A stretch of 64,000 nucleotides of DNA from Juglans regia (lineage: Eukaryota > Streptophyta > Magnoliopsida > Fagales > Juglandaceae): positions 11,065,053-11,129,052 of the forward strand of contig NC_049905.1 of the NCBI RefSeq assembly GCF_001411555.2, written 5' to 3'. This document shows, piece by piece, positions 40,928-52,290 of this stretch. The notes under the pieces are model-generated. The model saw nothing but the letters and a program-made list of their open reading frames with translations. It had not been told where the DNA came from and searched no databases. Every line of letters starts with the position of its first letter. Position 1 is the stretch's first letter. The translations under genes were made by a program, and so were the position numbers.

Positions 40928-42092
40928 TTCCCTTTATTTTATATAACTTGTTCAGATGGGACACCTAATAAAATTATCAGAGATGGAATTTTGATTGAGA
41001 GAGATGCTTTATTTTTCTCCATTTTCATTTCATTGGTTTACTTGCTCTGTTATGTTTTGAGTTACAGGATAGTTATCTCGATGAAAGGCGCGGTGAAAAA
41101 GATCAAGTCAATGCTGATGTAGATTGGTTTCGAACTGTTCTTCTATATATAGTCGGTAGATACAACCGGTGTGCAGTCGTCCATGTCACATTAGGTTTAA
41201 AATGAATCAATTCTTCTATATACAGTCGGTAGATACAACTGGCGTGCAGTCGTCCATGTCACGTCAGATTTAAAATGAATTCTTCCTCTCTCATTAGCTC
41301 TTGCAGCTCCGTCTCTCCCTCTCCTCAGCTCTCTCTCATCAGCTCGGTTTCTCTCTTATCAAGTAGCTCCACGTCAACTATGTTTGCATGCTATTTGCAC
41401 CAGGCACTTACCACAAGTGTTTTTCGATTTCGAATACCCGTCAGTGTGATTGAAGTTGAACATGAAGACAACAAACGTTCTACGCGAGTTCTTCAGCTTC
41501 GCGAGGGATTAACAAGTAATATTTTGAATATTATACTGGATGTCGTACCGGTCAAGATACTGAAATGAAATATTTCGATATCGATATCATTTCGTGATAG
41601 TTGATATATAAATAAATTATATATAAAAATATATATATAAATTATATATAAATATATATATATATAAAAATTATAAATAACTGAATTGGGAGTAACAAAG
41701 CCAGCGTTTGAAGGATGGGAAATTTTTAATGAAAATCCAGCTCCATATCTCCGTACAAGATCCTTTGCCCCACTTACGGCTTTTTTATTTTTATGTACTA
41801 GCTATCCATCAATGTCAATTTTGAAAAGCACAGCTTTTATGTACTAGCTAGGCTGCTTGTTCAAACGTTCTAGAACTTCTTTAAAAAAAAAATTTTGACA
41901 TTTATGTTAATGAAAATATTGTTATTTGATGAATGTTATCCATTAATTATTATTTATTTTTATATTTTATATTTATAATTTTTTCATAAATATAAAGGTT
42001 TTTTATAAAATATGAAATGTAAAATAATGATAATGATTGATGAAAATAATTTTTTTTTGTTATTTATCTTAAAGTCAAAAAAATTGTATTAA
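40928..42092. other. Gap between copia flank and Mutator-like element
   Basis: Apart from the 73-bp duplication, this is AT-rich sequence with a low-complexity Ser-rich open frame at 41275-41568, which I do not support as a gene, and TATATAAATA-type runs at 41600-41670. Confidence 0.5.
41138..41280. repeat. 73-bp tandem duplication
   Basis: TTCTTCTATATA...GTCGGTAGATACAAC begins at 41138 and again at 41211, and the copies align to about 41280 with few changes. Confidence 0.8.
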
Positions 42093-42101
42093 TTTTTAAA
42101 T

Positions 42102-42275
42102 GAAATATTCTACCCATCTGCCTACTTACACACATACGGCACACGAAAAATGATGTGGCTTTTTCCTTTTTTTTTTTTGAATTCTAGTTAAACGTGCGTT
42201 TAACTACAGAATACCCAAAATCAAATTTTGAGTTCCCCACCCCCGCGTTCTTCCTCCCTCTCCCTGAATCTTGAG
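42102..42275. repeat. MULE left terminal inverted repeat
   Basis: Pairs with 46050-46230 on the other strand. The first ~100 bases match well, with a T tract in place of the partner's A tract. Transcription of the plus-strand gene probably begins just inside it. Confidence 0.85.
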
Positions 42276-43317
42276 GCGACCTCCATTCAGAAATCCCTCT
42301 CTCAAGACTCTTGACTACCACGACTGCAACTCGACCTCTCGAGCTAGTTGTAGGACGGAGCACCTAAAGTCGTGACGGACTGATCTCGACACCGAGAGAG
42401 AGATTCTTGCCGGTGTTCTTCACAAAGGCGAGTAACACTCATTTTTTCAATTTTTTCAAATGTCGTATAAAGTACAAGTGATTGTAATCTCATTGTTATG
42501 GTGATTGTAATTTGGGCTATGGAAATATTTTGGCATATGGATTGATAACGCAACTTTGAGAAATGAATAGCATGTGTTTGTAAAAAAGACTGAAAGAAAA
42601 CATTCTGCCTCTCAAGTGATGCGAATGGCATGCTTCATATCAAGTCTGCACTCATTTTGTTTTTTCCCAAGCCCTAACTAGTCTACACTTGGCGATTTTT
42701 AGTTCTTTTTCTAGAATATTATTAGCTGGATTTCAAAATTTACAGCTTAGTCAAAGGTTGATGCATTTCAATGTTCCACCTGTGATTCTGGTGTATGCTC
42801 GTGCTATACACACAACTGTAACTTTTGGGATGGGATTGTGGAGCATTGGTAATGTGGTGAGTTACATATATATATATATATATATATTTATATAATAGGC
42901 AAAGAAGAACGATAGTAAGATGAAGATGAAAAATGACATTCAATGATAAGTATCTGACTTGCTATTTTCCTGGATGCATGTGAATAGACTAAATAGTCTC
43001 ATTCTAATTAATAGAACTTTTGGAGTGAAAGCATGCATATTATCTTTTAATTACTAATGAAATGTACTCTAATATTATAGTTTGCTGATAATAAGATTGT
43101 GGTTATAGTTATAGTTTATGACGAGCAAGCTAAAAGAAACATGAATTTCTGTTGTTTGGGGTTTAATCAATCATCTCTATATATATTGGTTTTTTTATAT
43201 TGGTCGGTGTCTCTAATCATAAGGGTATAATTCAGGTTCCAGTTTGGTTCAATTGTATGAGAGAAATGCAGAACTCTTTTCACGAGCATTAAGGACCAGC
43301 ATGCGAAGTAGACTAGG

Positions 43318-43425
43318 TCTTTGTTGTTGTTGGTAAATAACTACCTCTTGCAATAAAGATTTTGAAATAGCTCTTTGTTGTTGTTGGTAAATGACTACCT
43401 CTTGTCAAAATTTCCTCTATTTAAT
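43318..43425. repeat. 54-bp tandem duplication in MULE
   Basis: TCTTTGTTGTTGTTGGTAAA begins at 43318 and again at 43372. It lies in the leader intron of the GRF gene. Confidence 0.75.
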
Positions 43426-43989
43426 AGGATATTAGTACTTTCTAGACAATCTCAGGCTCTTCATTTGCATGTTTGAATTTGATTTTAATGGCTAGAAATG
43501 CCTATTTCTTTTCAGAACAGTAAGCTAAATTCCAGTAACATTAGTGTCATTTATGGGGTGGTTTATTATCTGCATTTTGACATAGTTTCTCACCTGATTT
43601 CTCATTCGTCTCCGAGCTGTTTTATCATTAGATTTCCCATAATTATGTTGGTTCTGCTGCTTCACTTGAGATTTGCCCTCTTTGTAACCACTTTCCAAGT
43701 GATAGAAACAATATGCTCAGAGGTTTGTTTTATCAAGTTAAGGACAAAAGGCCAGCTTGGCTGCTGTGTTGCTGAATGTTCTTTTTACCTACTTATTTCT
43801 GTAATTTGTTGCTGAATGTCAAGAATATCTATCCATTTGTTAGTGAAATATGAGGTTTCCTCCAACTTTATTCTTCTCTTGAATTCCTATCTATTTTGAA
43901 ATGTGCACCCAAAAGTATCCATTTACCAATGATACATCAGCCTATTTTTATCTATTTACCAATGACAATGTTTATCTACTTTTCAGCAA

Positions 43990-44436
43990 ATGACAAGTTC
44001 AAGTACCAATACCGGTTCAAGTGCGTGGACTTCAAGAGGGAAAGATAAAGCAAGTTTGGACAGGCCACTTTGTTACTGTGGCATTCCATCAAAACTTCGA
44101 ATATCTGGGAAGGGTAATAGTTTTGGCAGAAGATTTTACAACTGTCCAAACTATAAGATCAATAAACAATGTGAATATTTTGAATGGATTGATCTTGTAA
44201 GTCAACAAAATCCATGCTGCAAGATAACGTTGGAGTTAGTTCAACGAAGGAATGAGAGGTTATTTCATGAACATATAACGATCGAAGAAGCCAAATATAA
44301 AGCAATGGAGAAGAAGTATAAAGGAACCTTAAAAGTGTTGTTGATATTGTGGTTGTTTTTTATTACAATTTTTGTTGTATTAGAAAATATATGTCCAACG
44401 AAGTTTCTGAAAATAAAAATGCATGTTTTGTATTAG
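43990..44436 (+). CDS. GRF-type zinc finger protein with C-terminal membrane segment (in MULE)
   Basis: A 148-residue frame. The ATG follows an acceptor (CTACTTTTCAG|CAA) by three bases, so an upstream untranslated exon near 42290-42410 ending GGCGA|GTAACA is likely. Residues 28-68 form a GRF zinc finger: Cys28, Cys30, Cys52 and Cys61 with GRRFYNCP between. Residues 85-112 are charged and helical, and 113-133 are a hydrophobic membrane-spanning stretch. GRF fingers bind single-stranded nucleic acid in several DNA-repair proteins. Plant genomes hold many small GRF proteins of unknown role with this finger-coil-membrane order. The gene sits inside a Mutator-like element, so it is either captured cargo or an element gene. 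Confidence 0.75.
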   Translation: MTSSSTNTGSSAWTSRGKDKASLDRPLCYCGIPSKLRISGKGNSFGRRFYNCPNYKINKQCEYFEWIDLVSQQNPCCKITLELVQRRNERLFHEHITIEEAKYKAMEKKYKGTLKVLLILWLFFITIFVVLENICPTKFLKIKMHVLY

Positions 44437-45134
44437 AATTTATATTATAACACTGGATATCTACTAATTGAGTTAAAAGTCTAATACCGTTAGTTACGTG
44501 ACAGCTCTGATCAATCGTATGTGATGTACCTCCAAAATTCTTTTCAGTTTCAGCACCCAATGGCAATGGCACAATTGATGATTCACTTGCTAGTTGAAGA
44601 GTCTTTTCAGATCTTGCTAACTCCTCCGGATTACTCGATGGAGGCTATAATGAGGCCCGGTGTTCAAATAAATTCAATGCATGATAAGGAAAAAAAAAAC
44701 TAAAAAGGTTTGAAAGGAATATACCTGGTAGATATGTTGAACTTGTGTGGACTCATCCGGATTATTTGACAGAGGGTAGGGCATCGTTGGTGCAAAAAGT
44801 GGCATCAACGGTACCTGTAGTTAGGCAAGGTGTTAGAACATCCCAAATGCATATAAGGAAAAAAAAAAAAAAAACTAAAACAATTTAAAAAGAATCTACC
44901 TGACCCCAAGCACATGTATATGGATTTGGATATGCATTTTGAGGCATGATAACTAACGGGTAGTACGAGTTTCCTGGACCATAATATCCATATAATACAC
45001 AAATAAAAAATAGATTTAACTAAATGGCAATAGCAGACACAACAACATTTCCAAATGACCATTATATTTCATACTTGAGTCGGTGAAATCGATGTAGATG
45101 GTGTAGGTGGTGTTTCATCTTCCTCTTTGTCCAT
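44363..45134 (-). CDS. Hypothetical four-exon Pro/Ser-rich protein (in MULE)
   Basis: Proposed coding exons are 45134-45075, 45019-44900, 44814-44725 and 44644-44363. All have GT-AG ends and phase-0 joints, giving about 183 codons. The start reads MDKEEDETPPTPSTS. The middle has SYYPLVIMPQNAYPNPY and PLMPLFAPTMPYPLSNNPDE, and the last exon has NPEELARSEKTLQLASESS. The exon beginning at 45019 is the least certain. An upstream untranslated exon probably lies at 45957-46080, next to the right inverted repeat. The last 74 bases overlap the plus-strand GRF gene tail to tail. I do not recognise the family. Confidence 0.45.
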
Positions 45135-46049
45135 CCCGCTGTTTCAACTGAAGATACGGAAATTAAATTAAATTGTTACCCAACTAAAAAAAATACAAAG
45201 AACATGGTTACCCAACTCAAACTAATATTCTATATATGGCTCTAATCATTTAATTTTGGATTTGAATCCAAAACAAACAAAAAATAGTTCACACTTTTAT
45301 ACAACGCATCAAAAAAGTAGTTCCCACTCTTATACAACACATAAAAAAAAATTACCTTGCACTAACACCCCAAGTCCCAAGTTTCCAAACAAATTGGAAA
45401 ATGCAACATATCAAATATATAGACAAAAGAGTAAAAAACTTAATGTAATGAACTTGCGATAGCCAATTCCATTGCTTACATTTTACATGATGATTATATA
45501 GCCAAGTCATAGTTCATAAAATTCAATAGGAAGAAAACAAAAAATAAAAGTAAAGAAAAATCTAAACTTTATTTATTTACTGTGATTTTCGATTTAAGAA
45601 AAATCCAAACTTTACATGTTGAATTGAAATAACAATTTGAGAAAACAAAAACCATAACTTTATTATAGCCTCATTTAAAGATTTTTCAAGAAAGAAGAAA
45701 CTTTAACAATAAAACCCTAGAAAATAATTAGTTGCTAATTGGAAAACTAACTACAATGTTCTCTGCTTCTTCAAGTCCAAATAAAGTTAAGAAAGGCTTT
45801 GCAAGATTCACACAAAAAACCATAACCTGAGCAAACAAAATCACCGAAAATAAAATCTACTTCATTTGAGAAACTTATCAAAGGTAAAGAAAAAACACCT
45901 GAGCTAAGCAAAGAAAATAAACCTGTGAACTTGCATAAATATTTTGAAGAAGATTTACCAGCAGATAGTGGTGGGTCGGTTGTGGATTCGGCGGTGCTAG
46001 ACAGCGCCGAACGTGAAGAGGCCAATGGCGGAGGTAGAATGCGGGGGGA

Positions 46050-46230
46050 GGAAGAGCGTGATGTTAGAGGAAGAATGTAGGGGGAGGAAGAACCCGCGCA
46101 GGGGGGCCATTCGAAATGTTCTCTCTATGTAAACGCATGATTAGATAGAATTAAAAAAAAGAAAAAGAAAAGGCCATGTCAGAATTCGTGTGTCGTATGT
46201 GAGGGAATGGGCAGATGCATAGACGAACTC
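46050..46230. repeat. MULE right terminal inverted repeat
   Basis: Partner of the left repeat. The inner part is a GGGGGAGGAAGA-type stretch corresponding to TTCTTCCTCC at 42249-42258. The minus-strand gene leads out of it. Confidence 0.83.
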
Positions 46231-46513
46231 TTTTTAAATATGTGAATGTATTATGCATGTGCCATCAAGCTTGGACTGGCAGAGAAGCAGAATCCGTATT
46301 AGGTATCGAACCTTTTTTATTTTTTATTTTTCCAAAGAGAAATCCAATGTTATCACGTACGTACGTGCACATTTTCTTTTTCCACTCTGCTTTATATACG
46401 AGGCAAAGTTGGAGAAGAAAATGACAAAATAACACTCAACTAATTACTCATTACCTAAAATAAACTTAACCCAAGTAAACTTAACTTGGACAATCATAAT
46501 AAATGTGTTCTAA

Positions 46514-46887
46514 GGGGTTATTTGGATGATGAGAAAGTTTCATTCCATCCAAGCACATCTTATATTATATCATCTAATCATATTTTAACATTCAAATATC
46601 ATTTAAATATATACTTTTTAATTTTAAATTTTCAAATTATTCATCTAATCATTACAGTTTTTTAAACTTTCAAACAAAACACAAAAAATAATTTAATTTT
46701 TTTAAATCTCAATATTAAAATAATATTAAAAAATTATATTATAACAATATTTTAACTTTATAATATTTTTATTCATATTTTTTCAAAAATCCATAAACAT
46801 CATAACTCAAACCATTTCAATATTATTTACAAACCATCTCATTACTATTCACAGATTTCTCATCTCATATCATCCCCAAGCATTCCC
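46514..46887. mobile_element. Tourist MITE, long copy
   Basis: Starts GGGGTTATTTGGATGATGAG after TAA (46511-46513) and ends CCCAAGCATTCCC. About 374 bp with the family's body sequence. The right duplication is imperfect (AAA). Confidence 0.75.
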
Positions 46888-47325
46888 AAAATTCTGACGA
46901 TTAACATATCTAACAAGATTCACAGTGTAAAATTCTAATGGAGTATATTGGTTTCAAAGTTTTGTAAAATAATTTTTTACACAACTTTAAACTTTACAAC
47001 AGTGTTGCATGGACGAGAAGCTTACAAAAGTGTTTGAATCTCTAATTGCAAAGTAACCATATGATGTGGTTTTCTTTTAATAGGAGGTAAAGGAAATGAT
47101 GAGAAAAGTTCAACAATATTTGATAGGAAAAATCATTTTTCATAGTGTAATGAATTCAGAGATAGTCAATATATCCATGAACAATATTTGGAAAAAAAAT
47201 TATATTCTCAAGCTGGTGTGCAGAGTGCTTACATGATATAATTTGATTTGAAAGGTAAATTTTAAATTTTGAATTTTACAAATCAAATTTTACCATTTAA
47301 GTAATGTGAATAGTATACTCTACAT

Positions 47326-48088
47326 TAGGGGTGACAATATGTGACATGACCCATTAACCCAATACGAATACGACACGATAAAAACGGGTTAGGGTTTAGC
47401 CTTAACAAGTTCGAGTCAAAACGGGTTGACCCGTTAAGATATGATTGCTTAACGGGTTACTAATGGGTCAACCCATTATAACCCGTTATGACCTTTTAAG
47501 AAAATTAAATTTACCTTTACACCCTTAGACCTAAAAGGCAAGGAAGATGCTCTACTTCCTTCTTCAAGTTCTAAATTTGTTTAGATCTATGTTTTTAATT
47601 TTTTATTATATTTGAGATTGTAACATTAATATATTTGCATTTTATGTTTTGTTTATTATATTTGAGATGTAATTTTAATAATGAATATTATTACAAATTA
47701 TGTGGATCATATTTGTTTGGATTATAATTTTATACTTGTAGTTAGTTTTTTTTTTAATTTTTTATAGATATTATTTATATTTAAATATTTATATAAAATC
47801 AATCAAGTCAAACGGGTCGTGTCATGTCGTATCGTGTCTGTTCAACCCATTAACGTAAATGAGTTGAAACGGAACGGGTCGTGTCGTGTCATGTCAATTT
47901 ATTTCTTATTTATTAACGAGTGATAACGTGTCGTGTCGTGTCAACCCGTTATCTTACTGTGTCGTGTTCGAGTTTGAAATTTTGACACGAAATCCTTAAC
48001 GGGTCGTGTTTGTGTTGACCCGTTAAGTGTAATGTACATACTTTGACACGACACGAATACGACCCGTTAACACGATTTGACACTCCTA
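47326..48088. mobile_element. Non-autonomous hAT element rich in ACCCGTT/CGTGTC repeats
   Basis: The ends TAGGGGTGAC and, on the other strand, TAGGAGTGTC are flanked by CTCTACAT (47318-47325) and CTCTACAC (48089-48096), 7 of 8. The outer parts hold many copies of GTCGTGTCGTGTC and ACCCGTTA, and the centre is AT-rich. It is 763 bp with no reading frame. Confidence 0.85.
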
Positions 48089-48403
48089 CTCTACACACCA
48101 ACTTGAAAATAAAATAATTATATTTGGAGAGTTAAAGAAGGCATTACTTTCTCTGATATAGTGAATAATATTTTCCTTTTTTGAATTTGAAAGGGACTAG
48201 AATTTTCAGAGAGTGAAGTAAGTTCGAACTTAGCTCTTTGATAGATATTTGTTAAGCATAAAATTTTTTGATGGTTTGGCTTCTTGTAAGGATGTTGTGT
48301 GCAGTACGGAATTTTTTTGGAGTGCAACTCCCTACTTTGTCATTTGGATGTATGAAAAAGCCGGTAAGGGAATGTGTTGGATAATCAATCGGTTGGGTAG
48401 AGC

Positions 48404-49079
48404 TAGGGTTGTAATTGGTTCATTCTGCTTTTTAGGCGGTCTAGTATGGTACCAATTCTTAAGAATTGAAATCGGTCCTAAATTGATACAATATCTGTTT
48501 TCATATTTTAAAAACCGTTTTAAATCGAACTGAACCGATATATATGTTTATAATTTTTTATATTATATATAATTTTGTGTCTTATATTATATATTATATG
48601 CTTAATTGCTAATTAAAATAACAAAAAATTATAATCTTATTATTCAAGTCTATTATTCTTATAACATAAAATTAATATAACATGTCATATAACATAAAAT
48701 TAATTTTATAATTTTTAATATAACATGTGATATAACATATAAATTTTAATCTTATATTATAAAATTAATATAGCATAAAAATTTAATCTTAAGTATAAAC
48801 ATTAATATTAAGTTATTAATATAAATTTACTTTTGATATATGTATATATAATGTATTTATACTATAATATAAATAGACTAATAGTTTAGTATATATAAAT
48901 ATCATATTATTACTAACATAGATAATTCGTAAAATCGGAAAAACTGGGCCAAACTGAAATCCAAAAAAATTGAAAGTTTTGGTTTCAATGGTGAATCAGT
49001 TCGGTATCGATTATTAAATTTTCAAAACCGGTATATATTAGTTCGGTTTTAAAAATTGTATAAAATCAGACCGGTTACA
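48404..49079. mobile_element. Non-autonomous hAT element, decayed relative of the 30174 copy
   Basis: Starts TAGGGTTGTAATTGG and ends ACCGGTTACA. TAGAGCT stands at 48398-48404 and 49080-49086. It shares the AT-rich middle and ACCGGT-type outer motifs with the element at 30174-30870 and is of similar length (676 bp). The last bases of the right end are lost. Confidence 0.7.
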
Positions 49080-49086
49080 TAGAGCT

Positions 49087-49829
49087 GGTTGATATCAATG
49101 AAAACAGTATTGGAACAAGCAAATATCTCAGGGTCAAAGTCATCGTGGATATCACATAACCTCTTGCAAGAGGTAAGAAATTGATGACAAAGGCAAGAGT
49201 ATTTGGGTTCCTTTTCAATATTGTTGAATCCAAAATTTCAAATATCATATAACTTTATATCTATTTATGGATTTTGATTATAATAAACGAGTTCAAGCAA
49301 AAAAGAAAGGTATGAACTTGTCCACAAAATAGAGTTAAGAATATCAACAAATCAAGCATGAGCTAAAAATGAAACAATTTTATAAATGAAGCTCTTGCAA
49401 ATTCAAAAAAGGTTCAAGGCTCAAAACTTTTTTTTTTTCATGAGACATCAATTTGCAATTTCATTATATGCATGATGTGTTTGAAAATTCAAAAGTTGAA
49501 AGATAATTTATTGTAATCTTTCACATATGCATGATATGATTCAAAATTTGAATTTTAAAAATTTGAAGGAGGTTTTATTATTATATTTCACAAGTGCATG
49601 AAAAGTTTGAAATTTGAAATTTTAAAAGATGATTGATTGTCATTTTAACATGTGCAGGATTTGTTGAAAATTTGAAAAGTGATTGATGCTCTTTTTAACA
49701 CATGCAAAAAGTATTAACTTTTGTTTAAAATTTTTTAAAAATGATTGATGCTCTTTTTGACATATGCAAAAGGTAGAAGGTTTTGTGTGAAAAATTGAAA
49801 AGTGAATGATTCTCCTTTTGACATATGTT
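49087..49829. repeat. Imperfect ~60-bp repeats (TGACATATGCAAAAGG type)
   Basis: From about 49440 the sequence repeats a loose unit of a CTCTTTTTGACATATGCAAAA-like element followed by a TTTGAAAAGTGATTGATG-like element several times. It continues past the insert at 49830-50082 to about 50200. No gene is seen from 49087. Confidence 0.55.
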
Positions 49830-50082
49830 AAAGGGGACTGCTATGGCCACCGAGAGGTGGTCTCGAGAGTTTCTATTGGGAAGTGCGAAATGCAATTTTT
49901 ATTTTTATTTTTTATTTTGTGTGTTTTTTTCCAAGCAACTTTTAAATCACTTTAAACATTTTTTAAAAAAGAGAAATTTACAAACTCATTTAAAACACTT
50001 CACTAACCATTAAGTAAAATAAAAAAAATCATCAATAGCCTTTCTCAGTGACTTTCCTCGGTGGGATAAGCATTCCCCAATG
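49830..50082. mobile_element. MITE with ~23-bp imperfect inverted ends
   Basis: GGGGACTGCTATGGCCACCG and, on the other strand, GGGGAATGCTTATCCCACCG form the ends. The insert interrupts the TGACATATG|CAAAAAGG unit of the surrounding repeat, which confirms it as an insertion. The duplication is unclear. Confidence 0.65.
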
Positions 50083-50208
50083 CAAAAAGGTAGAAGCTTT
50101 AGTTTGAAAGTTTTGAAAAAAAAAAAAATTTGATGATGTCTTTGACAATTATAAAAGGAAAAGCTTTTGTTTGAGATTTTTGAAAAATGAATGATGCTCT
50201 TATATTAA

Positions 50209-50419
50209 AGTCTGTGTTTGGATTCAGAGTTAATCTCAACTCATCTCATCTAATCATTAAAACTTTTTCAAATTCTCACACAAAATATAATAAACAATTC
50301 AAATTTTTTAAATTCTAAAACAATAATAATATTAAAAAATAATATTCTAACAATATTTTATTCAACTTTTAACTTTCATTTTAATTCATCTCATCTCAAC
50401 TCACTATCCAAACCTCACA
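50209..50419. mobile_element. Tourist MITE, TAA duplication
   Basis: A 211-bp copy from AGTCTGTGTTTGGAT to ATCCAAACCTCACA, flanked by TAA at 50206-50208 and 50420-50422. Confidence 0.8.
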
Positions 50420-51219
50420 TAAATTTGAAAACGAAGTCTCATATGTCTATATATCTTCAAACTTTACAACATTCATTCATCAAAACCTTTCAATTTCTAT
50501 TTTCCAAGATTTGAGTTTTAACACTTGTTCATTTTGACAGAGATATAGTTTATATTATATAGTTTTCATTTCACTCATGGAGGAGTGTACTCTGATAATC
50601 TACCCACTATTAGCTCTTGTATAAATAGTAAAAGGGTGTGTGTAATCCTTATGACTATAGTATGAGTTATACATAGAGAATAGCCGAATCACCAATTGTA
50701 AGGTGATTGCAAGTGTAGAACACAAGATTCTTTGAAAAGGTATAACCCAAAGGTGTATAGATTTTTATCTCCACCATGAAAGAGGTTAAATAGTGACTTT
50801 GAGAATTCTCAATGGGTAGCTTGAGGAGAGGATGTAGGATGTGGGGCTGAATCTCGTTAAAATATTGAGTTTGCATCTCTCTTACATTTAGTCTTTATAT
50901 TTACTGCTACTTAGTATTTTTTTTCTCTTTTATATTGTGTATTTGATTTATAATTGTTAATGTTTTATAAAATAACCAAATTCACCACCTATTGAGCTAA
51001 TCATCTCGGCAACAAATACAAATGTCTTCCTTAATTTGTTTTCAGTGCGGAGTGATCAAACATGGGCAAGATGATTGCTCACTCCTACCAAAGACAACCA
51101 TGCACTGGGTAAGGATAAAAATCAATATGGTCCGATTCTAGTGATGGAACAAATTTCATTTTAGGTGATCGATGAAAACAATCTCGTCTAACAAACAAAA
51201 AGTTTAAAAGTTGTTGCTA
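50420..51219. other. Gap, nothing recognised
   Basis: AT-rich sequence without a supported reading frame, repeat pair or RNA gene. Confidence 0.5.
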
Positions 51220-51475
51220 CTTAAAATTTGTATAACAGGCAGGAAGGGATGAAATAATTATTCCTGACCCACGATGATGGTTCGGGCTTCAATACGTTGC
51301 TCTTTGCGTTTATCCATGAAATAAATAATAAATAAGTGAAATCCTACGTAATTCGGTACAAAAGCCTACGTTCTCAGATTATTTGGGGGTGAAATCCACT
51401 ATAATAGGCGATTTTACAATATCTCATAGCCTCACAAATCTCTCAATACAATGAAGATGATGCCTCATTCTTTGG
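51220..51475. repeat. LTR-like direct repeat, left copy
   Basis: Shares an ordered set of blocks with 54938-55235 in the same direction: AAAATTTG-ATAACA, CCCACGATGAT, TACGT...AAAGCCTACGTTC, TATAATAGG-GATTTTACAA and CTCATAGCCTCACAAATCTC. The copies are about 3.7 kb apart and have drifted. They may be LTRs of an old non-autonomous (LARD-like) retrotransposon, but I could not fix TG/CA ends, a primer site or a duplication. Confidence 0.5.
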
Positions 51476-52290
51476 AGTCGTTGTGTGTGTGGAGTCTTGG
51501 TGTAGAGAAGTTGTGGAGAGATTCTCCTCAATTTGTAGAGATATCCTCCTTTTATAGAGGTCTATTTTCTTACTTGGAATGATTGAGTCCAACTTGCCTT
51601 GTAAATGATTTTTTTTTTTATGATTTTAAGCCTACTTCTTTTGCCTTATCATTTGGCTTTATCTCTTCCCTTAGTGATAGGTTTTCAGTGGGTTGGACTC
51701 AGTCAATCTTATCCCTAAAAGATGCCTGCGATTCATAAAGTCGACTCATTCAACAAGAAGGTCTTGAGAATCTTCAAGTCAACCCTGATGAGGTAACCTG
51801 TAGAAAGCTCGGAAAACCAATTCTGGGAACTGGTCCATATTTTACTGCTGTTATGTAATGCAATGGAGATCTCCATGAGTGGTCCTCAAGAAGAATCTGT
51901 GAAATTTGTAGTAAGGGCCTTTGAGGATGGGCCTCTGGAATTTTGTTTGTAAGAAAGTTTGAGTGATAATTAAGTGTATTGATGATTGCATGTGACTGTT
52001 TACTGTTAGCAAAGTGCGCATATTTTCGTATTTGGTGATCATTTTTTATTTTTGGTGGCATTAGTGGAATTTGCGTGCTGCGATTTTCTGTTAGTGTTTA
52101 ATGTTTCTATTTTGACGTAGATGTAAGAGTTTGTTTGTAGTAACCTGCACTTAAGTGGTCACGGAGCCCGTCAACCCCTTGGGTCCAGTTTAGATAGTTG
52201 CTTGACTTTTTTTCGAAGGAAAACTGCACGAGGTAATTGTAGAGCTCAAAGGCTCATTCCCAAAGGTAAACTGCTAGCGAAGGTTGTGGT

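Larger units (their letters stand above)
42102..46230. mobile_element. Two-gene non-autonomous Mutator-like element (MULE)
   Basis: A 4129-bp element with perfect 9-bp duplication TTTTTAAAT at 42093-42101 and 46231-46239. The left end (42102-42200) and the reverse complement of the right end (46131-46230) align over about 100 bp, including CATCTGCC, CACATACG, CACACGAA and TTTTAATTCTA/TTTGAATTCTA. Weaker similarity extends to about 180 bp through a CGCG...TTCTTCCTCC stretch. Long inverted ends and 9-bp duplications define Mutator-like elements. No MULE transposase or SWIM finger is seen. Two convergent genes start from the two ends. Confidence 0.9.

Noticed and set aside
41275..41568. Ser-rich 97-codon reading frame
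   Set aside because: Low-complexity start from a CTCT-rich tract and no domain. It continues from a tandem duplication and ends in AT-rich repeats.
45771..46025. Coding first exon MASSRSALSSTAE for the minus-strand MULE gene
   Set aside because: Splicing it to 45147 gives a phase that bypasses the acidic MDKEED frame. It is more likely an untranslated leader, though this remains open.
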